DNA of 33,039 nt, taken from an uncultured Ruegeria sp. Its GTDB lineage: Bacteria; Pseudomonadota; Alphaproteobacteria; Rhodobacterales; Rhodobacteraceae. Shown here piece after piece: positions 8,457 to 16,578 of the stretch (within the stretch, counting starts at the first letter, position 1; each line of letters opens with the position of its first letter). Where the stretch lies: contig NZ_CANNGO010000022.1 of assembly GCF_947504215.1 (NCBI RefSeq), positions 1 through 33,039 of the forward strand, given 5' to 3'. Below the pieces are notes generated by a model. The model saw only the letters and a list, made by a program, of their open reading frames with translations. It was not told the origin of the DNA and made no database searches. A program made the translations under genes and the position numbers.

Positions 8457-9199
8457 ATGCTGTCCTCTAGAACGGCGAAGATCTCTTTCGACAAGGCTGC
8501 GAACTCTGCAGTCTGGACAAGTTTACTGTCCCGCGTGCCTGTCAGTGCAATCGGGATGTCCGCAACCACGCGCGCGGGCCGCGGTGACAAGACCAAAACA
8601 CGGTCGGACAAAAGCACGGCTTGCTGCACTGAATGGGTGACAAGCACAACGGTCGCCCCACGGGATCGCCAAAGCGGTGGCAGATCTTCGTTTAACCGTC
8701 GACGCGTCATGGCATCGACTGCACCGAAGGGTTCGTCCAGCAACAACACATCGGGTTCTGAAATCAAGCTGCGTGCGATCGCGACGCGTTGGCGCATACC
8801 GCCTGATAGCTCACCCGGGCGGTGGTCGGCAAAACCGCCAAGTCCCACAAGGTCAATCAGCGCATCAACATCACCCACGGGTTTGCGCGCCAACTCGGCT
8901 CCAAGCGCAATGTTTGCGCGCGCGCTGCGCCAGGGCAGCAGCGACGGATCCTGAAAGGCCATGGCCAATGCTCCGTTCCGAGCAACCGTCCTAGGTGGCT
9001 CTGCACCCAGTGCTACCGTCCCGCTGTCTGGCGTGTCGAGCCCAGCAATCATCCGCAATATAGTTGACTTTCCACACCCCGAAGGACCCACGAGCGCGGT
9101 GGTCTGCCCTGCGGCAAGCGTTACAGAAAATGGTATAACCACTTCGGTTCCGCCAAATCGTTTGGTGATGCTATCGCAGTGAATGTCTACGCTGGCCAT
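8453..9199 (-). CDS. ABC importer ATPase (SsuB/TauB/ThiZ type)
   Basis: This 248-residue ATPase has all motifs: Walker A GPSGCGKST at 38-46, a Q-loop in MAFQDPSLLPW, signature LSGGMRQRVAIARSL, Walker B DVLLLDEPFGAVD, and the switch histidine in VLVTHS. The LLPWRSA and GAVDAM forms are those of nitrate/sulfonate/taurine/pyrimidine importers. I chose ATG 9199 because AAGGA lies ten bases upstream; a longer frame to 9259 adds an unsupported N terminus. The gene follows the binding protein by 23 bases and overlaps the permease. Confidence 0.9.
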   Translation of the reverse strand: MASVDIHCDSITKRFGGTEVVIPFSVTLAAGQTTALVGPSGCGKSTILRMIAGLDTPDSGTVALGAEPPRTVARNGALAMAFQDPSLLPWRSARANIALGAELARKPVGDVDALIDLVGLGGFADHRPGELSGGMRQRVAIARSLISEPDVLLLDEPFGAVDAMTRRRLNEDLPPLWRSRGATVVLVTHSVQQAVLLSDRVLVLSPRPARVVADIPIALTGTRDSKLVQTAEFAALSKEIFAVLEDSI

Positions 9200-9222
9200 G
9201 CCGCGGCAATCCTTGCGCTGGA

Positions 9223-10212
9223 TCAGCCATGCACCTCTTCCAGGATCGACCTGTCCCATAAACCCGCCGACACGTCATGGTCGAGCAGGGCCAAAGTCTC
9301 AATGTTCTTTGACACCGTGTCATCGGTGAACCAGCCAAAGCCGTTTTCGGCGGTCAGGTCAGAGAACATCAACGGGACTTGACGTGCGGCCTGTAGCTTC
9401 TGGGTTTGTAGGTCGAGACCTGCATCGGGGAACATCTCGACCGTCAGCGCAGCGGCGGCATCTGTGTCGTTCAGGTAGTCATTCCAGCCCATCACCTCGC
9501 CCTTGATCAGTGCAACGAGATCAGCACGCTGGTTGGCGATCGACTCCTCGGTCGCGATATAGGTTTGGGAATGCAGGGCATAGCCATGATCCGCCATCAG
9601 CATTGTCGTATTATCGACGCCCTTTACGGTCATCGCGACCGGTAAATCCGTTTCCCAGCACAGCAGGCAATCGACCTGACCGCTGACCAGTGGGGCGGGA
9701 TCGTATTGCGTTGGCACAATCTCGATATCGTTGATGTCGACATTGTTCAGAGTGCAAAGCGCCTGCAGCACCGGCGTATTGGCGACCGCCATGCCGATCC
9801 GTTTGCCCACAAGGTCTGCCGGCGTGTTCACCGGGTTCGCCGCCAGCGATGCAATGGCGAAAGGGTTCTTTTGCATGGCCACGGCGATGATCTTGAACGG
9901 TGCGCCCTGGGAAACAGCGGCGGCTGTGTAGTCGGCGGCGGAAATCCCGACCAAAGCTGTGCCAGAGACCACCGGCGGCTCGACCGGGGCGTTGGGACCG
10001 CCTTGACTAAGCGAAACATCGAGTCCCTGTTCAGTCCAGTACCCCTTTTTCGCCGCGATGTAGCTGCCACCGAATTGTACGGAATGCAGCCATGAAAGCT
10101 GGAAGTTAACCGACGTGGCGGCGAATGCAGGCACGCCTGCGGCTGCGGTTGCCACCCCTGCTGCACTGGTTTGCAGAAAGAAACGGCGGGTGAGATGTGC
10201 AGGTTGTGTCAT
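9223..10212 (-). CDS. NMT1/THI5-like ABC substrate-binding protein with Tat signal
   Basis: This 329-residue secreted binding protein begins MTQPAHLTRRFFLQTSAAG, a twin-arginine signal with an AFA-A type cleavage site near residue 31. The mature part has SSuA/THI5-like features: FQLSWLHSVQFGGSYIAAKKGYWTEQGLDV, then QGGPNAPVEPPVVSGTALVGISAADY, DLVGKRIGMAVAN and VDCLLCWETDLP. Relatives bind pyrimidine precursors of thiamine, riboflavin-like compounds, sulfonates or nitrate. The Tat signal implies folding before export. The start overlaps the upstream membrane-protein stop (ATGA at 10209-10212), so it is translationally coupled to the lipid genes. The exact ligand is unknown. Confidence 0.8.
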   Translation of the reverse strand: MTQPAHLTRRFFLQTSAAGVATAAAGVPAFAATSVNFQLSWLHSVQFGGSYIAAKKGYWTEQGLDVSLSQGGPNAPVEPPVVSGTALVGISAADYTAAAVSQGAPFKIIAVAMQKNPFAIASLAANPVNTPADLVGKRIGMAVANTPVLQALCTLNNVDINDIEIVPTQYDPAPLVSGQVDCLLCWETDLPVAMTVKGVDNTTMLMADHGYALHSQTYIATEESIANQRADLVALIKGEVMGWNDYLNDTDAAAALTVEMFPDAGLDLQTQKLQAARQVPLMFSDLTAENGFGWFTDDTVSKNIETLALLDHDVSAGLWDRSILEEVHG

Positions 10213-11114
10213 GGTAAATCTGGTTTCTCCTTGGTTAAGGTGGTTCCGGAAAAGCTCTGGGCCACAAGAATGGCAGCGGCGGGTAGCGTTGCGACGAAGA
10301 GCACGACACCGTAAGTGACCCCGGTTGCGATACCCGCGCTGGCGGGCGCACCGATCATCGGAAAGAGGGCTGCGGCAGCGCCCTCTCTCCAACCCCAGCC
10401 GCCAACCGACAGAGGGATCAGCATCGCGCACAGGATCAGCGGGATCAGCGTTGCCCACGCCGCGGCCGGAATGACGGTGCCTATTGCCCGTGCGCAAGCG
10501 TAAAAGCCAAAGATCAGACACAGTGTGGTGATTGCACAATGGAGAAGAATGACAGGTTGGGGGATCAGCTTCAGGACCTTTTGAACGAACCGTCCTGTCA
10601 CGCTATCGTGTCTTGAAACCAACCAAGCCGTCGAACCGCACCCTGTCAGGACCACCAAGACAAGCAGACTCAAACGGGTCCAGCCGGGGCCTGCAGGCAT
10701 CGCCAGAGTGATGGTAAAACCTGCGTACATGAGACCGAGAATGGCGACCTGGCCAAGCATCCGTTCGGCCATCACCGATTGCGCAGCGCGGATAACATCC
10801 GCAGCGCCACGGGCCCGGACCGCTCGGGTCACATCACCTGCGACGCCACCGGGCAAGGCGCTGTTGATTAACTGGGCGAGGTAGTATTCGCGCAAGGCGA
10901 ACGCGTAACTGAAGCGTATGTCAAATGCGCTGGCGGTGGTTTTCCAGCGGTCGGCCATCGAAAAGGTAGCGACTGTCAAAGCTAGCAGGGACAGCGCAAT
11001 CCACTTCATGTCCGCGCCGCGCAACTGCGCCAGCACCTCTGCGGCGTTGGTCCACCACAGCAAAACGGCAAGGCAGCCAATTGAAACCGCAAGTTTGATC
11101 CCACGCATATTCAT
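10209..11114 (-). CDS. Flippase-like integral membrane protein (LPG synthase TM / UPF0104 family)
   Basis: This 301-residue protein has about eight predicted membrane segments and the UPF0104 (lysylphosphatidylglycerol synthase transmembrane region) pattern. Visible signatures are FALREYYLAQLINSALPGGVAGDVTRAVRA, then ERMLGQVAILGLMYAG and a late IPLSVGGWGWREGAAAALF, equivalent to the family's P.S.GG.G.RE motif. In MprF the homologous domain flips aminoacyl-phosphatidylglycerol; stand-alone members often sit with glycosyltransferases and probably move lipid-linked products. It overlaps the sulfatase gene upstream (11111-11114) and the binding-protein gene downstream by four bases each. Role inferred: lipid or lipid-glycan translocation across the inner membrane. 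Confidence 0.8.
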   Translation of the reverse strand: MNMRGIKLAVSIGCLAVLLWWTNAAEVLAQLRGADMKWIALSLLALTVATFSMADRWKTTASAFDIRFSYAFALREYYLAQLINSALPGGVAGDVTRAVRARGAADVIRAAQSVMAERMLGQVAILGLMYAGFTITLAMPAGPGWTRLSLLVLVVLTGCGSTAWLVSRHDSVTGRFVQKVLKLIPQPVILLHCAITTLCLIFGFYACARAIGTVIPAAAWATLIPLILCAMLIPLSVGGWGWREGAAAALFPMIGAPASAGIATGVTYGVVLFVATLPAAAILVAQSFSGTTLTKEKPDLP

Positions 11115-12724
11115 TGGCCGGCCATCTTCGAAAGTTGCGCATGCGTGAAAGCATCCAGAAAGTCATTGCGGAAACTGTCCATGCGTCGCACCGGACCCTC
11201 TGCTGAAGGGGCAAGCCCATCGGTCCATCCCCAATGATCAATCAGGCTCAGAAGGTCCGGCGGGCCAATCATGTGCACGGCGACATCCTTGTTGTCGCTT
11301 CCCGCCACAAATCCTGCAGCCTGATGATCGCCGGCGACGATTACTAGCGGCGCGTTATCGCCCAGGTCCGCCACATGCTCGAAGGTAACCCGCAACGCGT
11401 AGTCCACGGACCTGCGATAAGCATCGCGCACAGCGTCCCGGTCGCGCCAGAGATCCTTTGGCGCAGGTCCGCGGGCCGCCATTTCGTTAAAAATCGTCCC
11501 ATTGCCAACCTTATCCCACGGCACCACATCCGGGATTGGCGTCCATGGGGCATGCGAGGAGATCAAGGCGACTTGTATGAAATCCGGGTGCGGGTCCGCG
11601 GGCAAAAGTGCAGGGTAAGTGGCCAATGTGAACTGGTCAGGCATCGTGACCCAGCGAAAGCGCGCGCCCTCATAGGGGATGTCTGCTGCCGGGATGACCG
11701 TGTCAAAGCCCATCGCAAGGCTTTCTGGCCATCCCATAGTGATCGCGGGCATGATCGCCGTCGTGCGGTAGCCTGCATCCTGAGCGAAGTGGAACAACCA
11801 CTTGTGACCGCTGGCCAGCATCGCGGTGTAGCGCCCACTGTCCGTCGTCCATAGCCCGCTTGCCAAGGCACCATGTGCAAGCCAGCTCTGACCGCCCGAG
11901 GTGGGTGAGGTCAACCAACCGCTTTTCATCGCCATACCAGAGCGTGCGATCTCGAACTCGGCCACGCGCAGTGTTTCCAAATGGGTCGGCGCATATAGTG
12001 GATTGTCAAAACTGGCGCGCCCGTAGCTTTCGATCCAGATCAAAATAACGTCCCGACCTTCAAGCGCATTCAAGAGACCGGCAGAATTCGCGTAGGTATC
12101 TTTGTTTGCTTCTTCAGTAAATCTGGCAAGTTCCGCGGCGGTTTGCTGCACCTCGATTCCGCGTTTGAGTGTTAAGCGCGTGGTCCATGCGGTGCCCGGC
12201 GGGCTCTTGTCAAAGCGCCAGTATTCGAAATGATGCCCGGTATCTGCCACAGCCCAACCGGCACACAACAGCGCCAGAAAAGCCGCTGTTACGCGCAGCG
12301 AGCGAGCGGGCCCAATTGAAGACCAAGTGCGCAAGCTGCGCTCGAGCACCAGAAACAGAAGAACCAGCAATCCTGCGGTACCGATGATCATTAATACGGT
12401 TAGCACGCCCCCAACGCTTTCGCGCAATAGAGACAGACCTGCGCCAATTAGAAACGTATCGAGGATGGGATTAAACGTGCGGTTGAAGGCGCTGAACATC
12501 CCGAAGTCTGCAACTTTGATCACGATAGCTAGCAATAGCAAAAGCGCACAGACGTAAGTCACACCAGTACGCCGCCCAATGGCCACCATACCCAGAAGCA
12601 ACACTGGCAGCTCCAGCGGCCAGCGGTTCAGCGTGTTCCACGCCACGGCGCCCGGATGGTTCGGCAATACCAGAACGGCAAAGACCACCGCTGCGGAAAC
12701 GGCCAGTGCCACAACGCGCCTCAT
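11111..12724 (-). CDS. Membrane-anchored sulfatase/LtaS-like phosphotransferase
   Basis: This 537-residue protein has about five N-terminal membrane helices (about 3-20, 38-50, 55-73, 105-128, 146-160) and a large periplasmic alkaline-phosphatase-fold domain. Visible metal and active-site features are the strand DVILIWIESYGRASFDNPLY with E232, a Ser/Thr-rich TSPTSGGQSW at 272-281 where the nucleophile should lie, and VIVAGDHQAAG near the C terminus for the last metal site. This architecture fits lipoteichoic-acid-synthase and phosphoethanolamine-transferase relatives better than soluble aryl sulfatases, because no CxPxR formylglycine motif is present. It probably transfers a phospho-alcohol head group to an envelope acceptor, or cleaves one off. 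I chose ATG 12724 (ATGA overlap with the upstream gene); the longer frame adds a non-membrane N terminus. Confidence 0.75.
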   Translation of the reverse strand: MRRVVALAVSAAVVFAVLVLPNHPGAVAWNTLNRWPLELPVLLLGMVAIGRRTGVTYVCALLLLLAIVIKVADFGMFSAFNRTFNPILDTFLIGAGLSLLRESVGGVLTVLMIIGTAGLLVLLFLVLERSLRTWSSIGPARSLRVTAAFLALLCAGWAVADTGHHFEYWRFDKSPPGTAWTTRLTLKRGIEVQQTAAELARFTEEANKDTYANSAGLLNALEGRDVILIWIESYGRASFDNPLYAPTHLETLRVAEFEIARSGMAMKSGWLTSPTSGGQSWLAHGALASGLWTTDSGRYTAMLASGHKWLFHFAQDAGYRTTAIMPAITMGWPESLAMGFDTVIPAADIPYEGARFRWVTMPDQFTLATYPALLPADPHPDFIQVALISSHAPWTPIPDVVPWDKVGNGTIFNEMAARGPAPKDLWRDRDAVRDAYRRSVDYALRVTFEHVADLGDNAPLVIVAGDHQAAGFVAGSDNKDVAVHMIGPPDLLSLIDHWGWTDGLAPSAEGPVRRMDSFRNDFLDAFTHAQLSKMAGQ

Positions 12725-13443
12725 GTAGCGCGCCTCACAAGCCAAAGGACGTCGACCAGAAACGACCAACTTAGCAACAGGGCTGCAATTGCAGCGACCG
12801 GCATTGCAGCGACCTGCGGCGTCAGGGGGAAGAGCAAAAAGATCAGCGATGCGATCTGAACCACACAGATTGCTTTGCGTCGGAATGCTTGCGGCAAGGG
12901 CGCTTGCAACGCCGGCCACACGAAGGCTGCCGCGACAAAAGCGTAGCGCATGAATCCCAAGATCAGGATTTCAGCGCCGATGGTCCCGCTGATCAGGAGC
13001 CATAGTGAAATCACTGCCCCCAAAGCGGCATCCGTTTCCATATCGAACCGCCCACCGAAATCCGAAACCAGATCCGCTCGTCGGGCCAGCCACCCATCAA
13101 CGCCGTCCAGCGCAAAAGCCAAACTTGCCACTGCAAACACCACCCAGACGGACACGTCAGGCGACACAAGCGCCCCAGTCAGAAAGGCTATCATGGCCAC
13201 GCGCGCCAGGGTGACGATGTTGCAGGCGCCGAGAACCGGGTGCGGATATCTGTTGTTCAGAGCATGCCCCGCCACCGTCGCTGCGCCGGCGAAGATCAAA
13301 ATCGGCACTGCAAACATGCCGTAGACAAAGAACGACACCAGCGCCAGCACAACTCCCAGAACAGCAGAAACACCCAAGAACCCGATTATTGGTGTGCGGG
13401 GCTCAAGCGTCTGCTCGACAAGGTGCGGTGTGCTGCGAAACAT
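12721..13443 (-). CDS. CDP-alcohol phosphatidyltransferase family protein
   Basis: This 240-residue membrane protein carries the complete family motif D-x2-D-G-x2-A-R-x8-G-x3-D-x3-D: D113, D116, G117, A120, R121, G130, D134 and D138. Six or more hydrophobic segments surround it. Such enzymes join an alcohol (glycerol phosphate, serine, inositol, choline or others) to a CDP-activated lipid or polyol in the inner membrane. The acceptor cannot be told from sequence. It is the first gene of the overlapping train that includes the LtaS-like protein and the flippase-like protein, so a phospholipid or phospho-glycan head-group pathway is likely. It begins 92 bases after the endonuclease-family gene, and a promoter could lie in that gap. 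Confidence 0.85.
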   Translation of the reverse strand: MFRSTPHLVEQTLEPRTPIIGFLGVSAVLGVVLALVSFFVYGMFAVPILIFAGAATVAGHALNNRYPHPVLGACNIVTLARVAMIAFLTGALVSPDVSVWVVFAVASLAFALDGVDGWLARRADLVSDFGGRFDMETDAALGAVISLWLLISGTIGAEILILGFMRYAFVAAAFVWPALQAPLPQAFRRKAICVVQIASLIFLLFPLTPQVAAMPVAAIAALLLSWSFLVDVLWLVRRAT

Positions 13444-13535
13444 GTGTTACTTCACCCAATTCGTCTGTTACTTAGGTCCGCGGGCGGCATTGGACACCCT
13501 AGATAACCCACGGCCACGCGGACTATACAACCACA

Positions 13536-14267
13536 TCACGGAACTGTGACCGTCGCCTCCAGCGGCAGATGGTCCGAGGCCAGAGCTACCTTTGTCGACG
13601 TAACGGTGCGCAATTGCAGCACCTTACCCGGTGCGTTGGTCAGGATACGGTCCAGCGGCAGAAGTGGCCATCTACTGGGAAATGTGCGGCGGGCAGGGCC
13701 GCGCAGCGCAGTACCAATCAGTCGGCGATTGAGCATCAGCCCGCTCCAGGGACGCCACTCGTTCAGATCTCCAAGCAGGATGGTTTGCATGGGCGGGCGC
13801 CGCCGCAGATATTGCCCGATGGTCCTCATCTGGATAATGCGCAGAGGCTGCGACAGAGACAAATGAGTGCTCATGATCCTGACCTCGCGTGTGTTAAACG
13901 TTGCCTCGACAGACACGGCACCGCGGTGACAATGACCCGGTAGATCTATCAAATCGGTTTTCGTACGTTCCAGCGACGGTGACAAAAACAGGATGGTGCC
14001 CAGAAACCCATCGCTTTCGGTTCCCCATCTTAGCGCGCAGTCATGGATGTATTCGAGCCCGGTGCGGGTTGCGATCTCTTGCACATTGACCACGCTTGAG
14101 TGAGGTCGGCATTCTCCGTCTGCCTCTTGCAAGGCCAGAACATGTAGGCCCAGAGGTGTCAGTGAATGATCAATCGCCTCGACAACGCGCGCAGGATCGA
14201 CGTTGCCGTCACTTCCCTTGGCGCGGTGGATGTTCCACGTTGCACATCGCAGCTGCTCAGCCTGCAT
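13536..14267 (-). CDS. Endonuclease/exonuclease/phosphatase-fold metal-dependent hydrolase
   Basis: This 243-residue protein carries the full set of EEP motifs in order: CATWNIHRAKG (metal Asn), LALQEADGE (metal Glu), IMSTHLSLS (catalytic His region), TILLGDLNEW (Asp-x-Asn), LDRIL and ASDHLPLEA (catalytic Asp-His). It has no signal peptide. Small stand-alone EEP proteins next to lipid genes often act on phosphodiester lipids (sphingomyelinase or inositol-phosphatase style) rather than DNA, so a lipid-phosphodiester or phosphatase role is reasonable here but not proven. It lies upstream of the CDP-alcohol transferase on the same strand with a 92-base gap, and is divergent from the yceI-like gene. 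Confidence 0.8.
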   Translation of the reverse strand: MQAEQLRCATWNIHRAKGSDGNVDPARVVEAIDHSLTPLGLHVLALQEADGECRPHSSVVNVQEIATRTGLEYIHDCALRWGTESDGFLGTILFLSPSLERTKTDLIDLPGHCHRGAVSVEATFNTREVRIMSTHLSLSQPLRIIQMRTIGQYLRRRPPMQTILLGDLNEWRPWSGLMLNRRLIGTALRGPARRTFPSRWPLLPLDRILTNAPGKVLQLRTVTSTKVALASDHLPLEATVTVP

Positions 14268-14395
14268 CAGATCGAACCTGCCCTATCTCTCAACCACCCT
14301 ATATGGCACAATAGCAGAGTTAGACCGCGCGTCCCCAATGGCGATGTTTTCGCCCACCAAGGCATTTCACGCGCTTAGAACAGGACACATAAACC

Positions 14396-14980
14396 ATGCG
14401 TACGCTCCTTGTCACAACGGCTTTCTTCACCACTTTCGCAGCAACTGCGCAGGCGGACATGGCGCGGTATGAACTCGACCCGGAACACACATCCATCTAC
14501 TTCACCGTGGATCACATCGGCTTCGCCAAGACACTCGGTATATTCACCGACGTCAACGGCAGTTTCATGTATGACGTGGACACCCAAGAATTGGGCGATG
14601 TCTCGGTGACGATAGGTACGGCGTCGGTCAACACGTTCAACGAAGCGCGCGATGGGCATGTGCGCAAACCTGATTTCCTGCATGTCTCGGAACATCCCGA
14701 AATCACCTTTGTCGCCAGCGGCGGCGCTCCTACCAGCGATACCACCGGAACCGTCACCGGCGACCTTGCGATCCTTGGCGTGACCCAGCCTGTGACGCTT
14801 AACGTGACGCTGAACAAGATTGCAGACTACCCGTTCGGCCACCAGCGCGAGGTTCTAGGCTTGTCGATGACTGCCACGATCCAGCGCAGCGATTTCGGCA
14901 TGACCTATGCGGTGGAAAACGGGCTGGTCGGGGATGAAGTCAACATCAGTATTGAAACCGAGGCGATGAAGATAGAGTGA
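14396..14980 (+). CDS. YceI family periplasmic lipid-binding-like protein
   Basis: This 194-residue protein starts with a Sec signal peptide (MRTLLVTTAFFTTFAATAQA, cleavage near residue 20). The YceI pattern follows: YELDPEHTSIYFTVDHIGFAKTLGIFTDVNG, VTIGTASVNTFNEARDGHVRKPDFL, ITFVASG, GDLAILGVTQPVTLNV and SMTATIQRSDFGM. The family forms a lipocalin-like barrel that binds polyisoprenoid or other lipids in the periplasm. AGGACA precedes the ATG by about nine bases. It is divergent from the EEP gene and shares the 128-base gap with it. Its lipid-binding fold suits the envelope-lipid neighbourhood, but YceI proteins are common and the link is only positional. Confidence 0.9.
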   Translation: MRTLLVTTAFFTTFAATAQADMARYELDPEHTSIYFTVDHIGFAKTLGIFTDVNGSFMYDVDTQELGDVSVTIGTASVNTFNEARDGHVRKPDFLHVSEHPEITFVASGGAPTSDTTGTVTGDLAILGVTQPVTLNVTLNKIADYPFGHQREVLGLSMTATIQRSDFGMTYAVENGLVGDEVNISIETEAMKIE

Positions 14981-15549
14981 TGTCAGTCTGGGTCGACATG
15001 CAAGTTTGATCGAACCCGATTGGAAACATGCACGGCGGATCAGGTCGGATCGATACAGTTTAAGAAAGATGCATCGCGAGCATGGTATGCCGCGTTACCT
15101 CCAAAATTCTGATGTTCAGATTTCAACCTGCCCAGCTGGTGGCATTCCAGGCGCCAAATGCCTTGAAGCGTTGATTTCATCGATGTCCAAAACATAAAGA
15201 ACACTTCTTTAGGGAGACTCGAAGCGCGTCGCGGAGGGTTCCAGGCCGTGATCAGTTTTGGCACGCCTGTTGCCCAGATCAGATCGGCATCGGCGATGCT
15301 GCGGAAATATCCAAGGAAGTAGGACGCCTCGCAGAGGTTCTTGGTGCCGAACCGTGCGGAATAATGGATGTGGACCAAAGATGGCTTCACACTGGGAGGG
15401 TTGACACGCTTGATTTTCAGAAGCGCAAAACGACCTTCCGGAAGGAATGACATCTGTAGTTGTTATGGGCTAGGAAATGGACACTGATCTGATCGCTACA
15501 TACCGTTCGGCGTTGGCGGGCGCGAAAAACCAAGCAATTTGTGGAATGG
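14981..15549. other. Stretch without a convincing gene
   Basis: About 570 bases hold only weak frames. A minus-strand 137-codon frame (15040-15453) lacks a ribosome binding site and matches no family known to me. A plus-strand stretch near 15270-15450 (DQIGIGDAAEISKEVGRLAE, then GIMDVDQRWL) reads protein-like but has no start codon nearby and ends abruptly. A decayed gene remnant is possible. Confidence 0.4.
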
Positions 15550-16440
15550 TTAGCCTGCCGTATCCGAATAGATGGTTCTGATCCAATCTGAAAAGGCACG
15601 GATCTCGTCGCGGCGCTCAGAGCCATCGCGTTCTACCAGAAAATGAGCGGGTCGGATGGCAATCTTTTCCGTCACCGGCGACGTAACGAGCCCTCGTTGA
15701 ATGAACGATTGCGCAAAGCTCTCTAAAACGATGGCCATCCCGGGCCCTGCGCTGATGGCCTGCAAAGCCATCAAGGATGAATCAAATCGTGTTACCCTGG
15801 CCTGAACAGGCATCGAAAGGTCGAGTTGTTGAAATAGCTGTGGCCAATCGGATTCAGACCCATGAATTGTAATGATCTGCTGTGCGGCCAGTATATCGAG
15901 GGTTGGTTCGCCTTGGAAGTTTCCTAGGAAATCTGGATGGCAAACTGGGACAGCAAATTCATGACCAAGATGTGTAACACGACCATCTGACCAATCTCCG
16001 TATCCAAAACGGATATCGACATCACTTATCCCCTCTTGAAATCTGTTAGCCCAGACGAATGTAGACAGTTCTACGTCGATATGGGGATGATTGGCGAAAA
16101 ATTCGTTCAGCCTGGGTGCAATGATCAAAGCTGCAAAAGAGATTGATGCCCGAACCTTGAGTTGTTGTCGCTTCGTCTTGCCAAACAAACCCGCAGTGGC
16201 AACCTGCATGTCGCTCAGGCCTTTCCGAACAGGTTGGGCATAGGCTTTGCCCATATCCGTCAAAGCAACGCCGCGCGGCAGTCTTTCGAACAACGTTGTT
16301 TTTAGATGCTTTTCAAGCAAGCGCATTTGTTGACTGACTGCTGCTGGTGTTAACCCAAGTTCAGCCGCCGCGGCAGAAAAACTGCCGAGCCGGGTGGCCG
16401 CCTCGAATGTACGGAGCCAGGTTGGGTGAGGTAGGTCCAT
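15550..16440 (-). CDS. LysR-type transcriptional regulator (GcvA-like)
   Basis: This 296-residue LysR protein has an N-terminal winged HTH (WLRTFEAATRLGSFSAAAAELGLTPAAVSQQMRLLEKHLKTTLFERL). The GcvA-like effector domain carries IIAPRLNEFFANHPHIDVELST, DVDIRFGYGDW and the periplasmic-binding-protein fold to the C terminus. I chose ATG 16440, with AAAGG ten bases upstream; the longer frame to 16560 adds a non-HTH leader. It is divergent from the GMC-oxidoreductase operon with 138 bases between them, and a LysR-type inverted repeat lies in that gap. It is therefore probably the local activator or autorepressor, responding to a substrate or intermediate of that pathway. Confidence 0.85.
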   Translation of the reverse strand: MDLPHPTWLRTFEAATRLGSFSAAAAELGLTPAAVSQQMRLLEKHLKTTLFERLPRGVALTDMGKAYAQPVRKGLSDMQVATAGLFGKTKRQQLKVRASISFAALIIAPRLNEFFANHPHIDVELSTFVWANRFQEGISDVDIRFGYGDWSDGRVTHLGHEFAVPVCHPDFLGNFQGEPTLDILAAQQIITIHGSESDWPQLFQQLDLSMPVQARVTRFDSSLMALQAISAGPGMAIVLESFAQSFIQRGLVTSPVTEKIAIRPAHFLVERDGSERRDEIRAFSDWIRTIYSDTAG

Positions 16441-16485
16441 AAGCGCACAACCTTTAAATATTTTTAGGTCAATACCATAAAATCC

Positions 16486-16503
16486 ATTGTTTGAATTAAC
16501 AAT
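16486..16503. promoter_or_regulatory. Candidate LysR operator in the divergent gap
   Basis: ATTGTT-N6-AACAAT (perfect 6-base arms) lies 46 bases before the LysR ATG and 76 bases before the GMC GTG. Its size and A+T-rich centre resemble LysR recognition sites. The spacing inside the arms is T-N12-A, one base off the T-N11-A consensus. Confidence 0.45.
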
Positions 16504-16578
16504 CATCATGTGGGAACTCTTTGCTGAAATGTCACCAGGCCAACGATAGAGCCGTCGCAATTGCAGGGAGAAACGTAG

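Noticed and set aside
7185..8640. Several plus-strand ORFs of 100-173 codons over the permease and ATPase genes
   Set aside because: They are Arg/Cys/His-rich, the usual product of reading high-GC genes antisense, with no motifs.
13444..13535. Arms GTCCGCG and CGCGGAC in the gap between the EEP and CDP-alcohol transferase genes
   Set aside because: The loop is over 30 bases and no T-run follows, so a terminator is not supported.
15270..15450. Weak resemblance of a plus-strand stretch to reductive-dehalogenase-like proteins (GAEPCGIMDVDQRWL)
   Set aside because: It is only about 40 residues, with no iron-sulfur motifs and no start codon; too little to name.
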